From the NCBI GenBank assembly GCA_910584095.1, contig CAJTYU010000001.1:62001-126000 (forward strand): a stretch of 64,000 bases of DNA. The letters run 5' to 3'. Below, piece by piece: positions 34,542 to 43,116 of this stretch (its first letter is position 1; each line of letters opens with the position of its first letter). The notes beneath the pieces are model-generated. The model was not told the origin of the DNA. It ran no database searches and saw only the letters and a program-made list of their open reading frames with translations. The position numbers and the translations under genes were made by a program. This DNA is from an uncultured Dorea sp. (lineage in GTDB: Bacteria > Bacillota > Clostridia > Lachnospirales > Lachnospiraceae).

Positions 34542-37500
34542 TCACAACCCCCTTTCCCTGAATCTTTTTCTATACAGAAAGCTTGCGCCAAGCAGTAAGC
34601 ATGCGGCGCCCGCCATTGTATATAAAGGTAATCCGCTCCCTCCGGTCTCCGGAAGCTCATAAACGTGGTAATTATTCACATACTCCACAGTAATCTGAGT
34701 ATCGCTTGTCTCTCCTTCCGTAACCGTACCGGACTCATTCTCCTCACCGTCTACCTTTGTAGTCACATGATATTCATCACTTTTGGAAACCTCTTCAATC
34801 GTATAGGTTGTTCCCACCGGCAGATAGCTGATCATAATATATTCGCCGTCTTTTAACGTAAATTTATCTCCGTCATGTACAATAACGTCATAGCCAATCA
34901 TTTGATCATTCTTGTCATATTTCGTGTAAGAATAATCATCCTGTAAATTACCCCCATTTGCATTTTTAAAATGAATTGTAAATTCATACGCCTGATCTGT
35001 ATCGGCATGTTCTACCGATTTACTGACCTTTAAGGAATTCTCGATTCTTCCGTTTGTACCCGCCGGCTGCTTATTCGTCACGGATGGAAGGGTAAACTGC
35101 ATCCAACAGGTAGATCCGGACGCGCCCCGCTCCGTATAATAGAATTTCAGCGTATGCTTTCCTGACTTAGAAGACCCATCCTCTTTTTTGAGGTAATCCC
35201 ATAGGTTTACATACTCTCCAACTGTAGGATGCACGCCGCCGATATCGCAGACAAGCTCCCCGTCCAGAAACACCCACATGTCGTCGTCGCCAAAGAACAG
35301 GTATTCCAACGGTCCGCAGTATGCCTCATCCAAATCAAATTCCAACTCGTAAAACATACCGAAATAACTATTGTGATCCTGTCCGTCGTCGCTGACAGGA
35401 AGGGCTTTCCACTCACTGTCCCCGGGCTCATACCTTAGATTACCCTTCTGCGCGGAATTTCCGGATTTGATATCATGCCCGTCGGCCCCCCATGAAGACG
35501 CGGAATCCATCGGCCAGAAATTATTGGTCCAGATATTTGTGTGCGTACCAGGATGTCCGAATTTTTCTAACCCTTCTATCCCGGCTCCTCTCACCGCCGA
35601 CAGCGTATACGTATCTCCATCGCATTTAAAATCAAGGCTGTAATCGTCGTACTGTGTCTTTCCCTTCTGCGCCGCCACGCCGAATACCTTGGGGGCCGGT
35701 ACGTTAAACGCCACGTTTCCGTCCTCTTCAATACCGCTGACCAGTCCGAACGTACATTTCTTATACCCGTTGCTATTGGCCATATTCAAGGAATTACCGT
35801 TCCACGTACTCGTCCCGTAATTCGTTCCTGCATTGTTATTGCCAAACGCATATTTTGGGGCGCCGCTGCAGTTCTCCGTGCTGTTAATCCCGGCCGTCCT
35901 TGTATCTATAATCTTCGCCGCTCCCGACGTCCGATAACCGCCGTTGGATATGTCATAATCATAGAACGTGGCCGAATTATTGTAATTGTCTGTTTTTGTA
36001 TTATACACAAGCCTTATCACGGTCTTCTGGTCAATATAGATATATCCGTTCGGATTATCCGGGGTAGCCACTCCTTCTGCCTTCCTTGAATTGGTAAAAT
36101 GAAGGTTATCGCTATAAACATAGGCATCCCAGTCCTCTGCTTCATCCCCCTTTGCCGCCTCGCTCTCCGCCGGGTCGCAGATAAGCTCCCTTTTGCCGTC
36201 GCTTCCTACTGCATAACAATCCTCCAAATGTTCATGCTTGAGTACCCATACTTCTGCAAGTTCGTAACCGCCGTTATCAGCCAGTTCATTAATATGGTTT
36301 ATGCTGGGGGCAAGGAAATACTCAAAAGGCTTCGCCTTATAAACTTCCGTTAGTTCCTCATTTGTCCTAACCGTCCCGTCTGCATTCACAGAGAGATTCT
36401 TAATTGTAGGCGTCACACCGTTCTGGGGAAGCACCCCGCCGCTGGTATCAATCAGTTCAAGGGCTCCTCCGCTGTCCTTATCAACCCTGTTTAATTTCGC
36501 ATAATATTGTACAGTATATGGCGGGTTTGCGCGGGTCTCTGTTTTTACGGCAACATTCTCGCCGTTTACCGGTGTAGTCAGCGTTTCATCCCCGCCGCTT
36601 ACAAGGACCAATTCCGTCGTTTCGCTGATCTGTTCATCGGCCAGCATCTCGATTGTGCTGACCACAATCTCTGTCTTATCGTCCTGCCCTGTTTCCATAC
36701 TCGCCGACGTCTCAGCTTCCTGTTCTCCGCTGCGCAGATAGGATACCGCATCCTGAATGGATGTCTTCATATGCGCAGCCAGTGTTTCACTTGGAGCAAT
36801 CTCCGCCGTCACTTCACATTCCGACAAATCCATCTGTACCCCGCCATAACTCAGAGCATAGGAAAATGCCTGCAGCTGCAGCAGCTCGCTTCCATCATCC
36901 GGTTCAGCATAAGCGGCAAAGGCTTTGTATTCTTCCGAATCTTCCTCCAGCGGCTTTACGGTAAATTCCAGCTTTTTCTCCGCTTGTTCGTCCTCCGGCT
37001 CATCCTTTGGCTCCTCTTCTGTCTGCTTATTCGTTTTCATCGGTACTGCTTGTCCCTCGATATGAAAGGTGATGCGAAATACATCATTTTCATATTCATA
37101 AGATTCTTCCACAAGAACCGGTCCCATATTTTCTGATTTGTAACCGATTGCGACCTCCGAAAAGCTGTTCATTTCAAAGGTTGTCTTACCGCTCTCTGCG
37201 CTGCCGCCGTCCAGAACTTCCGTTCCTTCTTCCCCAAAATGTACTACGGTAACCGCCGTCCCATCCGGCAAGCCGTTTTCATCCAGAAGCTGTATTGTGA
37301 TAGACACCGCGCTCTCAGGCTCTACCTCTTCTCCATCTATATAGAAGCCTATCTTAAAGAGACCGTTCATCGTGGCGTCGTCATCCTCCATCGACTCCTT
37401 AAAATCCGCTTCGCGCTCTGCATAATACTCGCTGTTGTTCTCCGCCGTAATCTGCTCGGCAATAAACTCTGCTTCCTCCGGTATATTTGCATCCTCGTTA

Positions 37501-38453
37501 TATACCGCAGTCACAATATAGCCCTCGCCTTCATATGTTTTGGTTATATCTGCCTTCTTGGCATCTTCCGGGACCGTTCCGGTTACATTCTCGTCTCCTT
37601 CCGGCGCATCGCTTCGTTCTGATTCTAACGTGCCTGTCTGCTCTATATCCTCTCCCTTTGTAATTTCTACAATCTGAAAACATCCAAACTCCTCGCTGTG
37701 GATATGCTCCTCCAATTGGGGAACCGAACAGACAAGCCTCCTGTTTTCCTCACTATACTCAGCATCCTTATCTATCTTTTCATAACAGTCTTCCGTATGC
37801 ACATGCAGTTCAAGCTTGCCGCAGGAAAGAGTCTTCTGTTTCTCATAGCATTCCATTCCATGTACATGGCTTCCCGCGCCCTCCTCTGTCTGACAGACCA
37901 ATACGTCATTCCATCCATAGCATTCTTCCGAATGGGCATGCTCTTCTGTTCCGCATACCAATATACCGTTTTCATCATAACAGCCTGCTTCGTGAACATG
38001 CTCCGTCATCTGACACACAAGTTCTCCCTGTTCTCTCCGGTAACATTCTTCTGTATGTACATGGCCTGCCGTCTCCTCCTGCCCGCAGACCTGAATCTGC
38101 TGTTCTGTATAGCAAGCGTCCGAATGCCTGTGCGCCTCTATCTCAGGAAGCATACATGCCATTTCCCCATTGACTGCATAACAGTCGTCGTTATGCTTAT
38201 GTACAACATAATCTGCGTATCCGCATATCAGGTTCCTCTCTCCGTCATAACACTCGGGCGCATGCTTATGCACCTCCATCCTGCAGTCAAGCACTTTCAC
38301 CTTCTGCGTCATTGCCTGTCCCATCATCCGCAGCGCGGTCACAGTGCCAAAACCAACCACAACGGCCATACAAACAAACATAATAAGCCATTGTTTCTGT
38401 TTCTTCCGTTCTGTCAACAATCTTGCAATCTGCTTCAAAATCGAAGTCTCCAT
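34542..38453 (-). CDS. Giant LPETG pilus-tip adhesin with His/Cys repeats and fibro-slime domain
   Basis: About 1303 residues, starting METSILKQ (38453) with AAGGGGG upstream. A signal helix (22-42) is followed by nine His/Cys repeats (61-258), a long acidic region, a lone tenth repeat (KHEHLEDCY) and a fibro-slime/PA14-like domain around FGDDDMWVFLDGELVCDIGG. A Cna-B-like stalk and LPETG (1267-1271) with helix and RKRFRERGL complete it. It lies directly before the major pilin, the usual place for a tip adhesin. The ligand is unknown. Confidence 0.85.
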   Translation of the reverse strand: METSILKQIARLLTERKKQKQWLIMFVCMAVVVGFGTVTALRMMGQAMTQKVKVLDCRMEVHKHAPECYDGERNLICGYADYVVHKHNDDCYAVNGEMACMLPEIEAHRHSDACYTEQQIQVCGQEETAGHVHTEECYRREQGELVCQMTEHVHEAGCYDENGILVCGTEEHAHSEECYGWNDVLVCQTEEGAGSHVHGMECYEKQKTLSCGKLELHVHTEDCYEKIDKDAEYSEENRRLVCSVPQLEEHIHSEEFGCFQIVEITKGEDIEQTGTLESERSDAPEGDENVTGTVPEDAKKADITKTYEGEGYIVTAVYNEDANIPEEAEFIAEQITAENNSEYYAEREADFKESMEDDDATMNGLFKIGFYIDGEEVEPESAVSITIQLLDENGLPDGTAVTVVHFGEEGTEVLDGGSAESGKTTFEMNSFSEVAIGYKSENMGPVLVEESYEYENDVFRITFHIEGQAVPMKTNKQTEEEPKDEPEDEQAEKKLEFTVKPLEEDSEEYKAFAAYAEPDDGSELLQLQAFSYALSYGGVQMDLSECEVTAEIAPSETLAAHMKTSIQDAVSYLRSGEQEAETSASMETGQDDKTEIVVSTIEMLADEQISETTELVLVSGGDETLTTPVNGENVAVKTETRANPPYTVQYYAKLNRVDKDSGGALELIDTSGGVLPQNGVTPTIKNLSVNADGTVRTNEELTEVYKAKPFEYFLAPSINHINELADNGGYELAEVWVLKHEHLEDCYAVGSDGKRELICDPAESEAAKGDEAEDWDAYVYSDNLHFTNSRKAEGVATPDNPNGYIYIDQKTVIRLVYNTKTDNYNNSATFYDYDISNGGYRTSGAAKIIDTRTAGINSTENCSGAPKYAFGNNNAGTNYGTSTWNGNSLNMANSNGYKKCTFGLVSGIEEDGNVAFNVPAPKVFGVAAQKGKTQYDDYSLDFKCDGDTYTLSAVRGAGIEGLEKFGHPGTHTNIWTNNFWPMDSASSWGADGHDIKSGNSAQKGNLRYEPGDSEWKALPVSDDGQDHNSYFGMFYELEFDLDEAYCGPLEYLFFGDDDMWVFLDGELVCDIGGVHPTVGEYVNLWDYLKKEDGSSKSGKHTLKFYYTERGASGSTCWMQFTLPSVTNKQPAGTNGRIENSLKVSKSVEHADTDQAYEFTIHFKNANGGNLQDDYSYTKYDKNDQMIGYDVIVHDGDKFTLKDGEYIMISYLPVGTTYTIEEVSKSDEYHVTTKVDGEENESGTVTEGETSDTQITVEYVNNYHVYELPETGGSGLPLYTMAGAACLLLGASFLYRKRFRERGL
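37680..38273 (-). repeat. Nine His/Cys repeats in the tip adhesin
   Basis: Each unit of 18-25 residues follows HxHxxxCY, then five to twelve residues, then LxCG (for example VHKHAPECYDGERNLICG and EHVHEAGCYDENGILVCG). Two His and two Cys per unit, outside the cell, suggest metal binding, disulphides, or both. Confidence 0.85.
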
Positions 38454-38486
38454 AGTACCATCCCCCTTCTGCATGATACGCATCCA

Positions 38487-39086
38487 TCAATGAACCGGGC
38501 CGATGCTCCTAATCGGCCACACCCTGAATATAATCTTTCCAACAACAGCGTCTTCCCCAACGCATCCAACCGATGAATTCCGGCTGTCTATACTCGTCTC
38601 GCGATGATCCCCCATCACAAAGCATTTGCCGTCCGGCACCTGATAAGGCAGTTCAATATTGCACTGCCCCAGCGATTTTTCACTAATATAAGGTTCGTCA
38701 AGCAGTTTATCATTCACATATACATTGCCATCCTCGTCAATTTCTACCCATTCTCCTGAAACGGCAATCACCCGTTTAATCAGAATATTGTTATTATAGT
38801 AAAACGCAATCACATCGCCCTGCTTGTATTTGGAATTGCTGACCGCTGCGACAATATCTCCATCCTGCAGCGTATCTGTCATAGAAGTCCCGTTAATCTG
38901 CAGTACAGGCAGCAGCAGAACTGCTGTCAGCGCCGCCAGCGCCGCCACGACAAGAAGCGAGAATATCGTATTTCTCAGAATCCGGTTCGACCTGCTCTTG
39001 TACTGCTCTTTTTTGAGTTCCGCTTCAAGTAATTCCAGGCTGGGAATTTCAATTTCTCTCCTATTACCTGCATTCTTCCGCGCCAT
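38487..39086 (-). CDS. lepB: Signal peptidase I, Gram-positive P type (Ser-Lys)
   Basis: About 199 residues. One membrane helix precedes the Ser region LQINGTSMTDTLQDGDIV and the Lys region NILIKRVIAVSGEWVEI; the box GDHRETSIDSR is also present. This is the classic bacterial Ser-Lys enzyme, unlike the two Ser-His enzymes downstream. The start at 39086 comes four bases after the stop of the coiled-coil gene. Probably dedicated to the pilins and adhesin that follow. Confidence 0.88.
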   Translation of the reverse strand: MARKNAGNRREIEIPSLELLEAELKKEQYKSRSNRILRNTIFSLLVVAALAALTAVLLLPVLQINGTSMTDTLQDGDIVAAVSNSKYKQGDVIAFYYNNNILIKRVIAVSGEWVEIDEDGNVYVNDKLLDEPYISEKSLGQCNIELPYQVPDGKCFVMGDHRETSIDSRNSSVGCVGEDAVVGKIIFRVWPIRSIGPVH

Positions 39087-39090
39087 TCTC

Positions 39091-39561
39091 CTACATATCC
39101 TCCCTGCTGTTAGAATCCCAGCCGGATATCCAGTCAGATCCCTCCTCAGGATCCTGATAAAGCCGGTCCGCCAGCGCTTCGCACCTCTGTCTGATATTAT
39201 ATAAATACTGGTCTGCCGCACGCTGCACGGCGTCAAATACACCGTTTAACTGCAGTGCGGCGTCTGCAACAGAACCTGCTTCATCAATTACTTTATCTTT
39301 ATGCACAGTCCATAACTCCGACTCTGTCTCAAGTTCTATAATCCGCCTGTCCTTTTCTTCCAGCCTGCCTTTCAGTTTATGATTCAGAACATCCTTTTCA
39401 CTTAGACGCCTAGTCAGATGTTCATTATTCTTTTCTATTCTGAGCAGTTCCTCTTCCAGCTCCTGCTGCTCTTCCTGAAGCCTTGCAGCTTCTCTGCTCT
39501 GTGCCAACAATAACTGAAGAATATCCTGCCGACGCAGTTTTTGTAATTCCTTTCCAGTCAT
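39091..39561 (-). CDS. Coiled-coil protein, paralogue of the neighbour at 39780
   Basis: 156 residues. A short head MTGKELQKLRRQDILQLLLA is followed by coiled coil (30-95) and then a conserved helix VIDEAGSVADAALQLNGVFD. The next gene upstream has the same three parts. The start has AAAGAGG nine bases before it. Such pairs are seen at sortase loci of related bacteria; function unknown, possibly scaffolding the secretion site. Confidence 0.65.
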   Translation of the reverse strand: MTGKELQKLRRQDILQLLLAQSREAARLQEEQQELEEELLRIEKNNEHLTRRLSEKDVLNHKLKGRLEEKDRRIIELETESELWTVHKDKVIDEAGSVADAALQLNGVFDAVQRAADQYLYNIRQRCEALADRLYQDPEEGSDWISGWDSNSREDM

Positions 39562-39590
39562 GCTATGCCTCTTTTCAATTATCAAATTTA

Positions 39591-39651
39591 GACAGGGTAA
39601 CCCTATCTTTTATCGAAGTATAACAAATCCATAGTCAAAGGATGCGTCAAA
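39591..39651 (-). promoter_or_regulatory. Candidate activator-dependent promoter of the pilus operon
   Basis: A TATACT -10 box (39617-39622) has no -35 at 16-18 bases. Instead two direct repeats TTTGAC lie 12 bases apart, continued by a TTTG in the same phase: TTTGACGCATCC, TTTGACTATGGA, TTTGTT. SARP/BTAD activators bind short direct repeats placed just upstream of -10, and the locus encodes one. Downstream is a 17-base palindrome, GACAGGGTAACCCTATC (39591-39607). Confidence 0.45.
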
Positions 39652-39660
39652 AAAAACAGC

Positions 39661-39713
39661 AAAAAGGGGTTTGCGCTTTATTATTTTTGACCGCAAAAAA
39701 TAAGACCGCCCCT
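39661..39713 (-). terminator. Terminator after the first coiled-coil gene
   Basis: AGGGG and CCCCT close a stem that also pairs TTATTTTT with AAAAATAA, with five T following on the minus strand. It separates the 39780 gene from the pilus operon. Confidence 0.5.
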
Positions 39714-39779
39714 CAGCTAAACTTTAACTGATACGACAGTCCTATTTTCTAATTTTACTATGTATGTCCGCTATTTTCT

Positions 39780-40346
39780 TCAAAAATCCCTATACTGCCT
39801 CTCTATATCCTCAATATCCTCCGCCGACAGTCCTTCTCCGTATCCAAGATACCTTCTTTCGATATCTTCTATACTTTCTTCCATATCATCCAGAGCCCTC
39901 GTCTCCATCATCTCTCCTAACAGCCGGCGCCCCGGCTTTGTTCCGGCAGTTTCTTCTACCGGACTTACCTCTTCCATCAGCTCCTTCAGATAAAATTCCG
40001 CATTCTTCTGTGCTTCTGCAAAAACAACGTCCAGATTCCGGGCAGCCTCTGCAATCGATCCCATCTCCTCTAAGGCAATCCATTGATCTGATTTTGATAC
40101 CTCTATCTCCGTCTCTAATTCATGGATACGGGCGTCTCTCTCATTTAGCTTCTCCTTCAGGATCTCTGTTTCGGCGTCTCTATCGTTAAGACTGGCTTTG
40201 AGCATATCGTTACGATTTGTATAGGAAGACAATTCTTCCTTCCTTCTGTCCAATTCCCCCTGAAGGCGCAGAACCTCATCATTCTGCACCATCAGGATTT
40301 CAACCAGATCCTCCATTCCAAGCTTACGGAATTCCTTCTCTGTCAT
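39780..40346 (-). CDS. Coiled-coil protein, paralogue of the neighbour at 39091
   Basis: 188 residues: head MTEKEFRKLGMEDLVEILMV, coiled coil (25-100), then ALEEMGSIAEAARNLDVVFA, which aligns with the matching helix of the next gene, and an acidic tail with IEDIERRYLGYGEG and EDIEDIERQYRDF repeats. It follows dapL by 23 bases but is separated from the pilus operon by a terminator. Function unknown. Confidence 0.65.
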   Translation of the reverse strand: MTEKEFRKLGMEDLVEILMVQNDEVLRLQGELDRRKEELSSYTNRNDMLKASLNDRDAETEILKEKLNERDARIHELETEIEVSKSDQWIALEEMGSIAEAARNLDVVFAEAQKNAEFYLKELMEEVSPVEETAGTKPGRRLLGEMMETRALDDMEESIEDIERRYLGYGEGLSAEDIEDIERQYRDF

Positions 40347-40369
40347 TCTCCGGTCTCTCCTTTAACCGC

Positions 40370-41584
40370 TTACAATTTCTTAATTCTCTCCATAGCCGCC
40401 ACTGTATTTTCATAAGAGCCAAAAGCCGTCAGCCTAAAGTACCCTTCCCCGCTTGGTCCGAAACCGGAGCCCGGTGTTCCCACTAGGTTGGCCCGTTCAA
40501 GCAGATAGTCAAAGAACTCCCACGAAGTCATTTTCCCCGGCGTCTCCAGCCAGATATAAGGTGCGTTGACTCCGCCGGATACATGATATCCCGCTTCTTT
40601 GAGCCCTTCGTATATCACTTTGGCATTCTTCATATAGTATGAAACCTGTTCCTTTAACTGTGCCTTTCCGGCATCGGAATAAACCGCCTCTCCCGCTTTC
40701 TGCACAATATAAGGCGCCCCGTTATATTTGGTGCCATGACGTCTTGCCCACAGGGAATGGAGCGTTACCTGTCCCTGTTTAATATCCTTTGGAATCACAG
40801 TCGCTCCAAGACGCACGCCTGTAAATCCCGCATTTTTGGAAAAACTGCGAAGCTCAATCGCGCAGGTTCTTGCCCCTTCGCACTCATAAATACTGTGCGG
40901 CACATCTTCTTCTGATATATATGCTTCATACGCCGCGTCATAAATAATCACTGCCCCTGCCTTATTTGCATAATCTACCCATTCCTGAAGCTGCGTCTTG
41001 GTAATCGTCGAACCGGTAGGATTATTTGGATAACACAGATAGATAATATCCGGCGTCTCCTTTGGAAGCTCCGGTACAAAATTCGTCTCCTTTGTACATG
41101 GCATATAAATTATATCGCTCCATGTCTCCGTCCTCTTATCATAAGTTCCCGTACGGCCCGCCATTACGTTAGTATCCACATAAACCGGATATACCGGGTC
41201 GCACACTGCAATCTTATTATCCTTTGCAAATATCTCCTGAATATTGCCGGAATCTCCCTTTGCGCCGTCAGAGATAAATATCTCATCCGCGCTGATATCG
41301 CATCCTCTATCCTGATAGTCATTCTTTGCCATAGCGCTTCTTAGAAACTCATAACCAAGCTCCGGCGCATAGCCGCGGAAAGTTTCTGCATGCGCCATCT
41401 CATCCACAGCGCTGTGCAGGGAATCAATAATTACCGGCGCCAAGGGCTGCGTTACATCTCCGATTCCCAGACGGATAACCTTCTTATCCGGATTCGCCGC
41501 CGTAAATGCAGCCACCTTTTTTGCGATCGTCGAAAAGAGATAACTCCCCGGTAATTTCAAATAATCTTCATTTACTTTAAACAT
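40370..41584 (-). CDS. dapL: LL-diaminopimelate aminotransferase
   Basis: DapL converts tetrahydrodipicolinate directly to LL-diaminopimelate, a one-step route to lysine and peptidoglycan. It is a 404-residue class I PLP aminotransferase with YPNNPTGSTITKTQLQEW and the PLP-Lys region ELRSFSKNAGFTGVRLGATV. The length is right for the family. It directly follows dapF, the epimerase for its product. Confidence 0.95.
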   Translation of the reverse strand: MFKVNEDYLKLPGSYLFSTIAKKVAAFTAANPDKKVIRLGIGDVTQPLAPVIIDSLHSAVDEMAHAETFRGYAPELGYEFLRSAMAKNDYQDRGCDISADEIFISDGAKGDSGNIQEIFAKDNKIAVCDPVYPVYVDTNVMAGRTGTYDKRTETWSDIIYMPCTKETNFVPELPKETPDIIYLCYPNNPTGSTITKTQLQEWVDYANKAGAVIIYDAAYEAYISEEDVPHSIYECEGARTCAIELRSFSKNAGFTGVRLGATVIPKDIKQGQVTLHSLWARRHGTKYNGAPYIVQKAGEAVYSDAGKAQLKEQVSYYMKNAKVIYEGLKEAGYHVSGGVNAPYIWLETPGKMTSWEFFDYLLERANLVGTPGSGFGPSGEGYFRLTAFGSYENTVAAMERIKKL

Positions 41585-41602
41585 CCTATGTACGCTCCTC
41601 TT

Positions 41603-42439
41603 CTATAAAACATGGATCTCACCGTTATAGACAGTCTCTGCCGGGCCGGTCATATAAACCTTCCCATCCTCGTCACTCCACAAAACGGTCAGTTCTCCTC
41701 CTTTTAATTGTACCGAAACCTGACGTTCTGTCAAGTCATTTAATACACTTGCCACAACTGCCGCGCAGGCCCCGGTTCCGCAGGCCATGGTTTCTCCCGC
41801 CCCCCGTTCCCACACTCTCACCCGAAGGCTGTTTCGGCTGAGCACCTCGGCAAATTCTACATTAATACGTCTGGGAAACCGCCCATGATACTCAAATTCC
41901 GGTCCCATCCGATTGATATCAATCCCTTTTACCCTGTTAACATAGACGACCGCATGGGGATTCCCCATAGAAACGCCGGTCATCTGATAATCGGTTTGAT
42001 GGATAGTAATCTTTTCCATGATTACTCTGCTGTTTTCTGAAATAATCGGTATCTTATCCGCCTGAAGCACCGGATATCCCATATCCACCGTTACTTGTTC
42101 CACCAAATTTCCCGCTGTCTGAAGCCAGAGTCTGCGAATTCCCGCCAAAGTCTCAATCTGAAGTTCCTTTTTCTTCGTCATTCCCTGTTCGTAGACATAT
42201 TTTGCAAGACAGCGGATTCCATTGCCGCACATCTCCGCCCTTGAACCGTCCGCATTGAAAATCTCCATCCGGAAATCTGCTTTTTCAGAAGGGCATATCA
42301 GAATCAGTCCGTCCGAGCCAATACCAAAATGCCGGTCGCTGACAAGTCTGGCAAGGCTTCCCGGCTCTCTTACGTACTCCACAAAGCAATTCACATACAC
42401 GTAATCATTTCCCAGTCCATGCATCTTTGTAAAATACAT
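41603..42439 (-). CDS. dapF: Diaminopimelate epimerase
   Basis: DapF converts LL- to meso-diaminopimelate. 278 residues with both catalytic cysteines in view: EMCGNGIRCLAKYV and ETMACGTGACAAV. It lies 18 bases before dapL in the same operon, giving a two-enzyme lysine/cell-wall unit. Confidence 0.95.
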   Translation of the reverse strand: MYFTKMHGLGNDYVYVNCFVEYVREPGSLARLVSDRHFGIGSDGLILICPSEKADFRMEIFNADGSRAEMCGNGIRCLAKYVYEQGMTKKKELQIETLAGIRRLWLQTAGNLVEQVTVDMGYPVLQADKIPIISENSRVIMEKITIHQTDYQMTGVSMGNPHAVVYVNRVKGIDINRMGPEFEYHGRFPRRINVEFAEVLSRNSLRVRVWERGAGETMACGTGACAAVVASVLNDLTERQVSVQLKGGELTVLWSDEDGKVYMTGPAETVYNGEIHVL

Positions 42440-42517
42440 ATATTACCATTTCCCTTTCGGCTGTCATTTATATTCCTGCATCCTTTATCTTTCTTATGTT
42501 CCTCTGTCTGCAGTCCC

Positions 42518-43063
42518 TCATCCCGCCATAACGCTTAACACCATCTCCGCCGTTTCCACAAGGTTTGTACCGCTGTCCATACTGCACTTCTGCAGATATC
42601 TGTGCGCTTCTTCCTCCGACATACGGTTGCGCTCCATCAGAAGTTCCTTCGCCTCACGGATTTTCTTCTGCTGGTCCGGATTCTTTGCACTCTTTTCCTT
42701 TTTTCTTCTCCGTCTTCTTCTGTCCATAGTCTGCTGCATCATTTCCATGGTACTTATCAAATCATAAACCTTAAGCGGCGCAGGCAGACCTACAACGCCT
42801 TTTATATCCTCCCGCCACTTATCCGGCGGCGCCACAAGAAGCATTTCAAATTCTGGCGGAAGATATTCCCTGAGATGTGTATACAGCATATCCGGAAGCT
42901 TGTATCCGCACGCCAAAATCCCTTCGTCCAGAAGCTCTGCATACTGCAATGCCTGCGCGCCCGTTGTGCATACGCCAATCACAGAATAGCCTCCCCTGAC
43001 CAGAATATTACGGATATTGGCTGCATTTGTTCTGTTTGGGAATGCGACAATTATCTTTGCCAA
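42518..43063 (-). CDS. ANTAR-domain RNA-binding antiterminator regulator
   Basis: 181 residues. An N-terminal receiver-like domain (KIIVAFPNRTNAANIRNILV) lacks a clear phospho-Asp and the acid pair. The C-terminal three-helix ANTAR domain follows, with KIREAKELLMERNRMSEEEA and HRYLQKCSMDSG. ANTAR proteins bind leader RNA and prevent termination. It lies next to glnA, whose leader has a terminator, so nitrogen-responsive control of glnA is likely (inference). Confidence 0.82.
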   Translation of the reverse strand: MAKIIVAFPNRTNAANIRNILVRGGYSVIGVCTTGAQALQYAELLDEGILACGYKLPDMLYTHLREYLPPEFEMLLVAPPDKWREDIKGVVGLPAPLKVYDLISTMEMMQQTMDRRRRRRKKEKSAKNPDQQKKIREAKELLMERNRMSEEEAHRYLQKCSMDSGTNLVETAEMVLSVMAG

Positions 43064-43116
43064 ATTTACACCTCCCGTTTATCCCGCTGTATTTTCCCTC
43101 TGGCATCAATGCCGTT

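Noticed and set aside
36099..38576. Plus-strand open frames opposite the tip adhesin
   Set aside because: They are antisense shadows of a well-supported 1303-aa gene, with Cys/His-rich nonsense products and no start signals.
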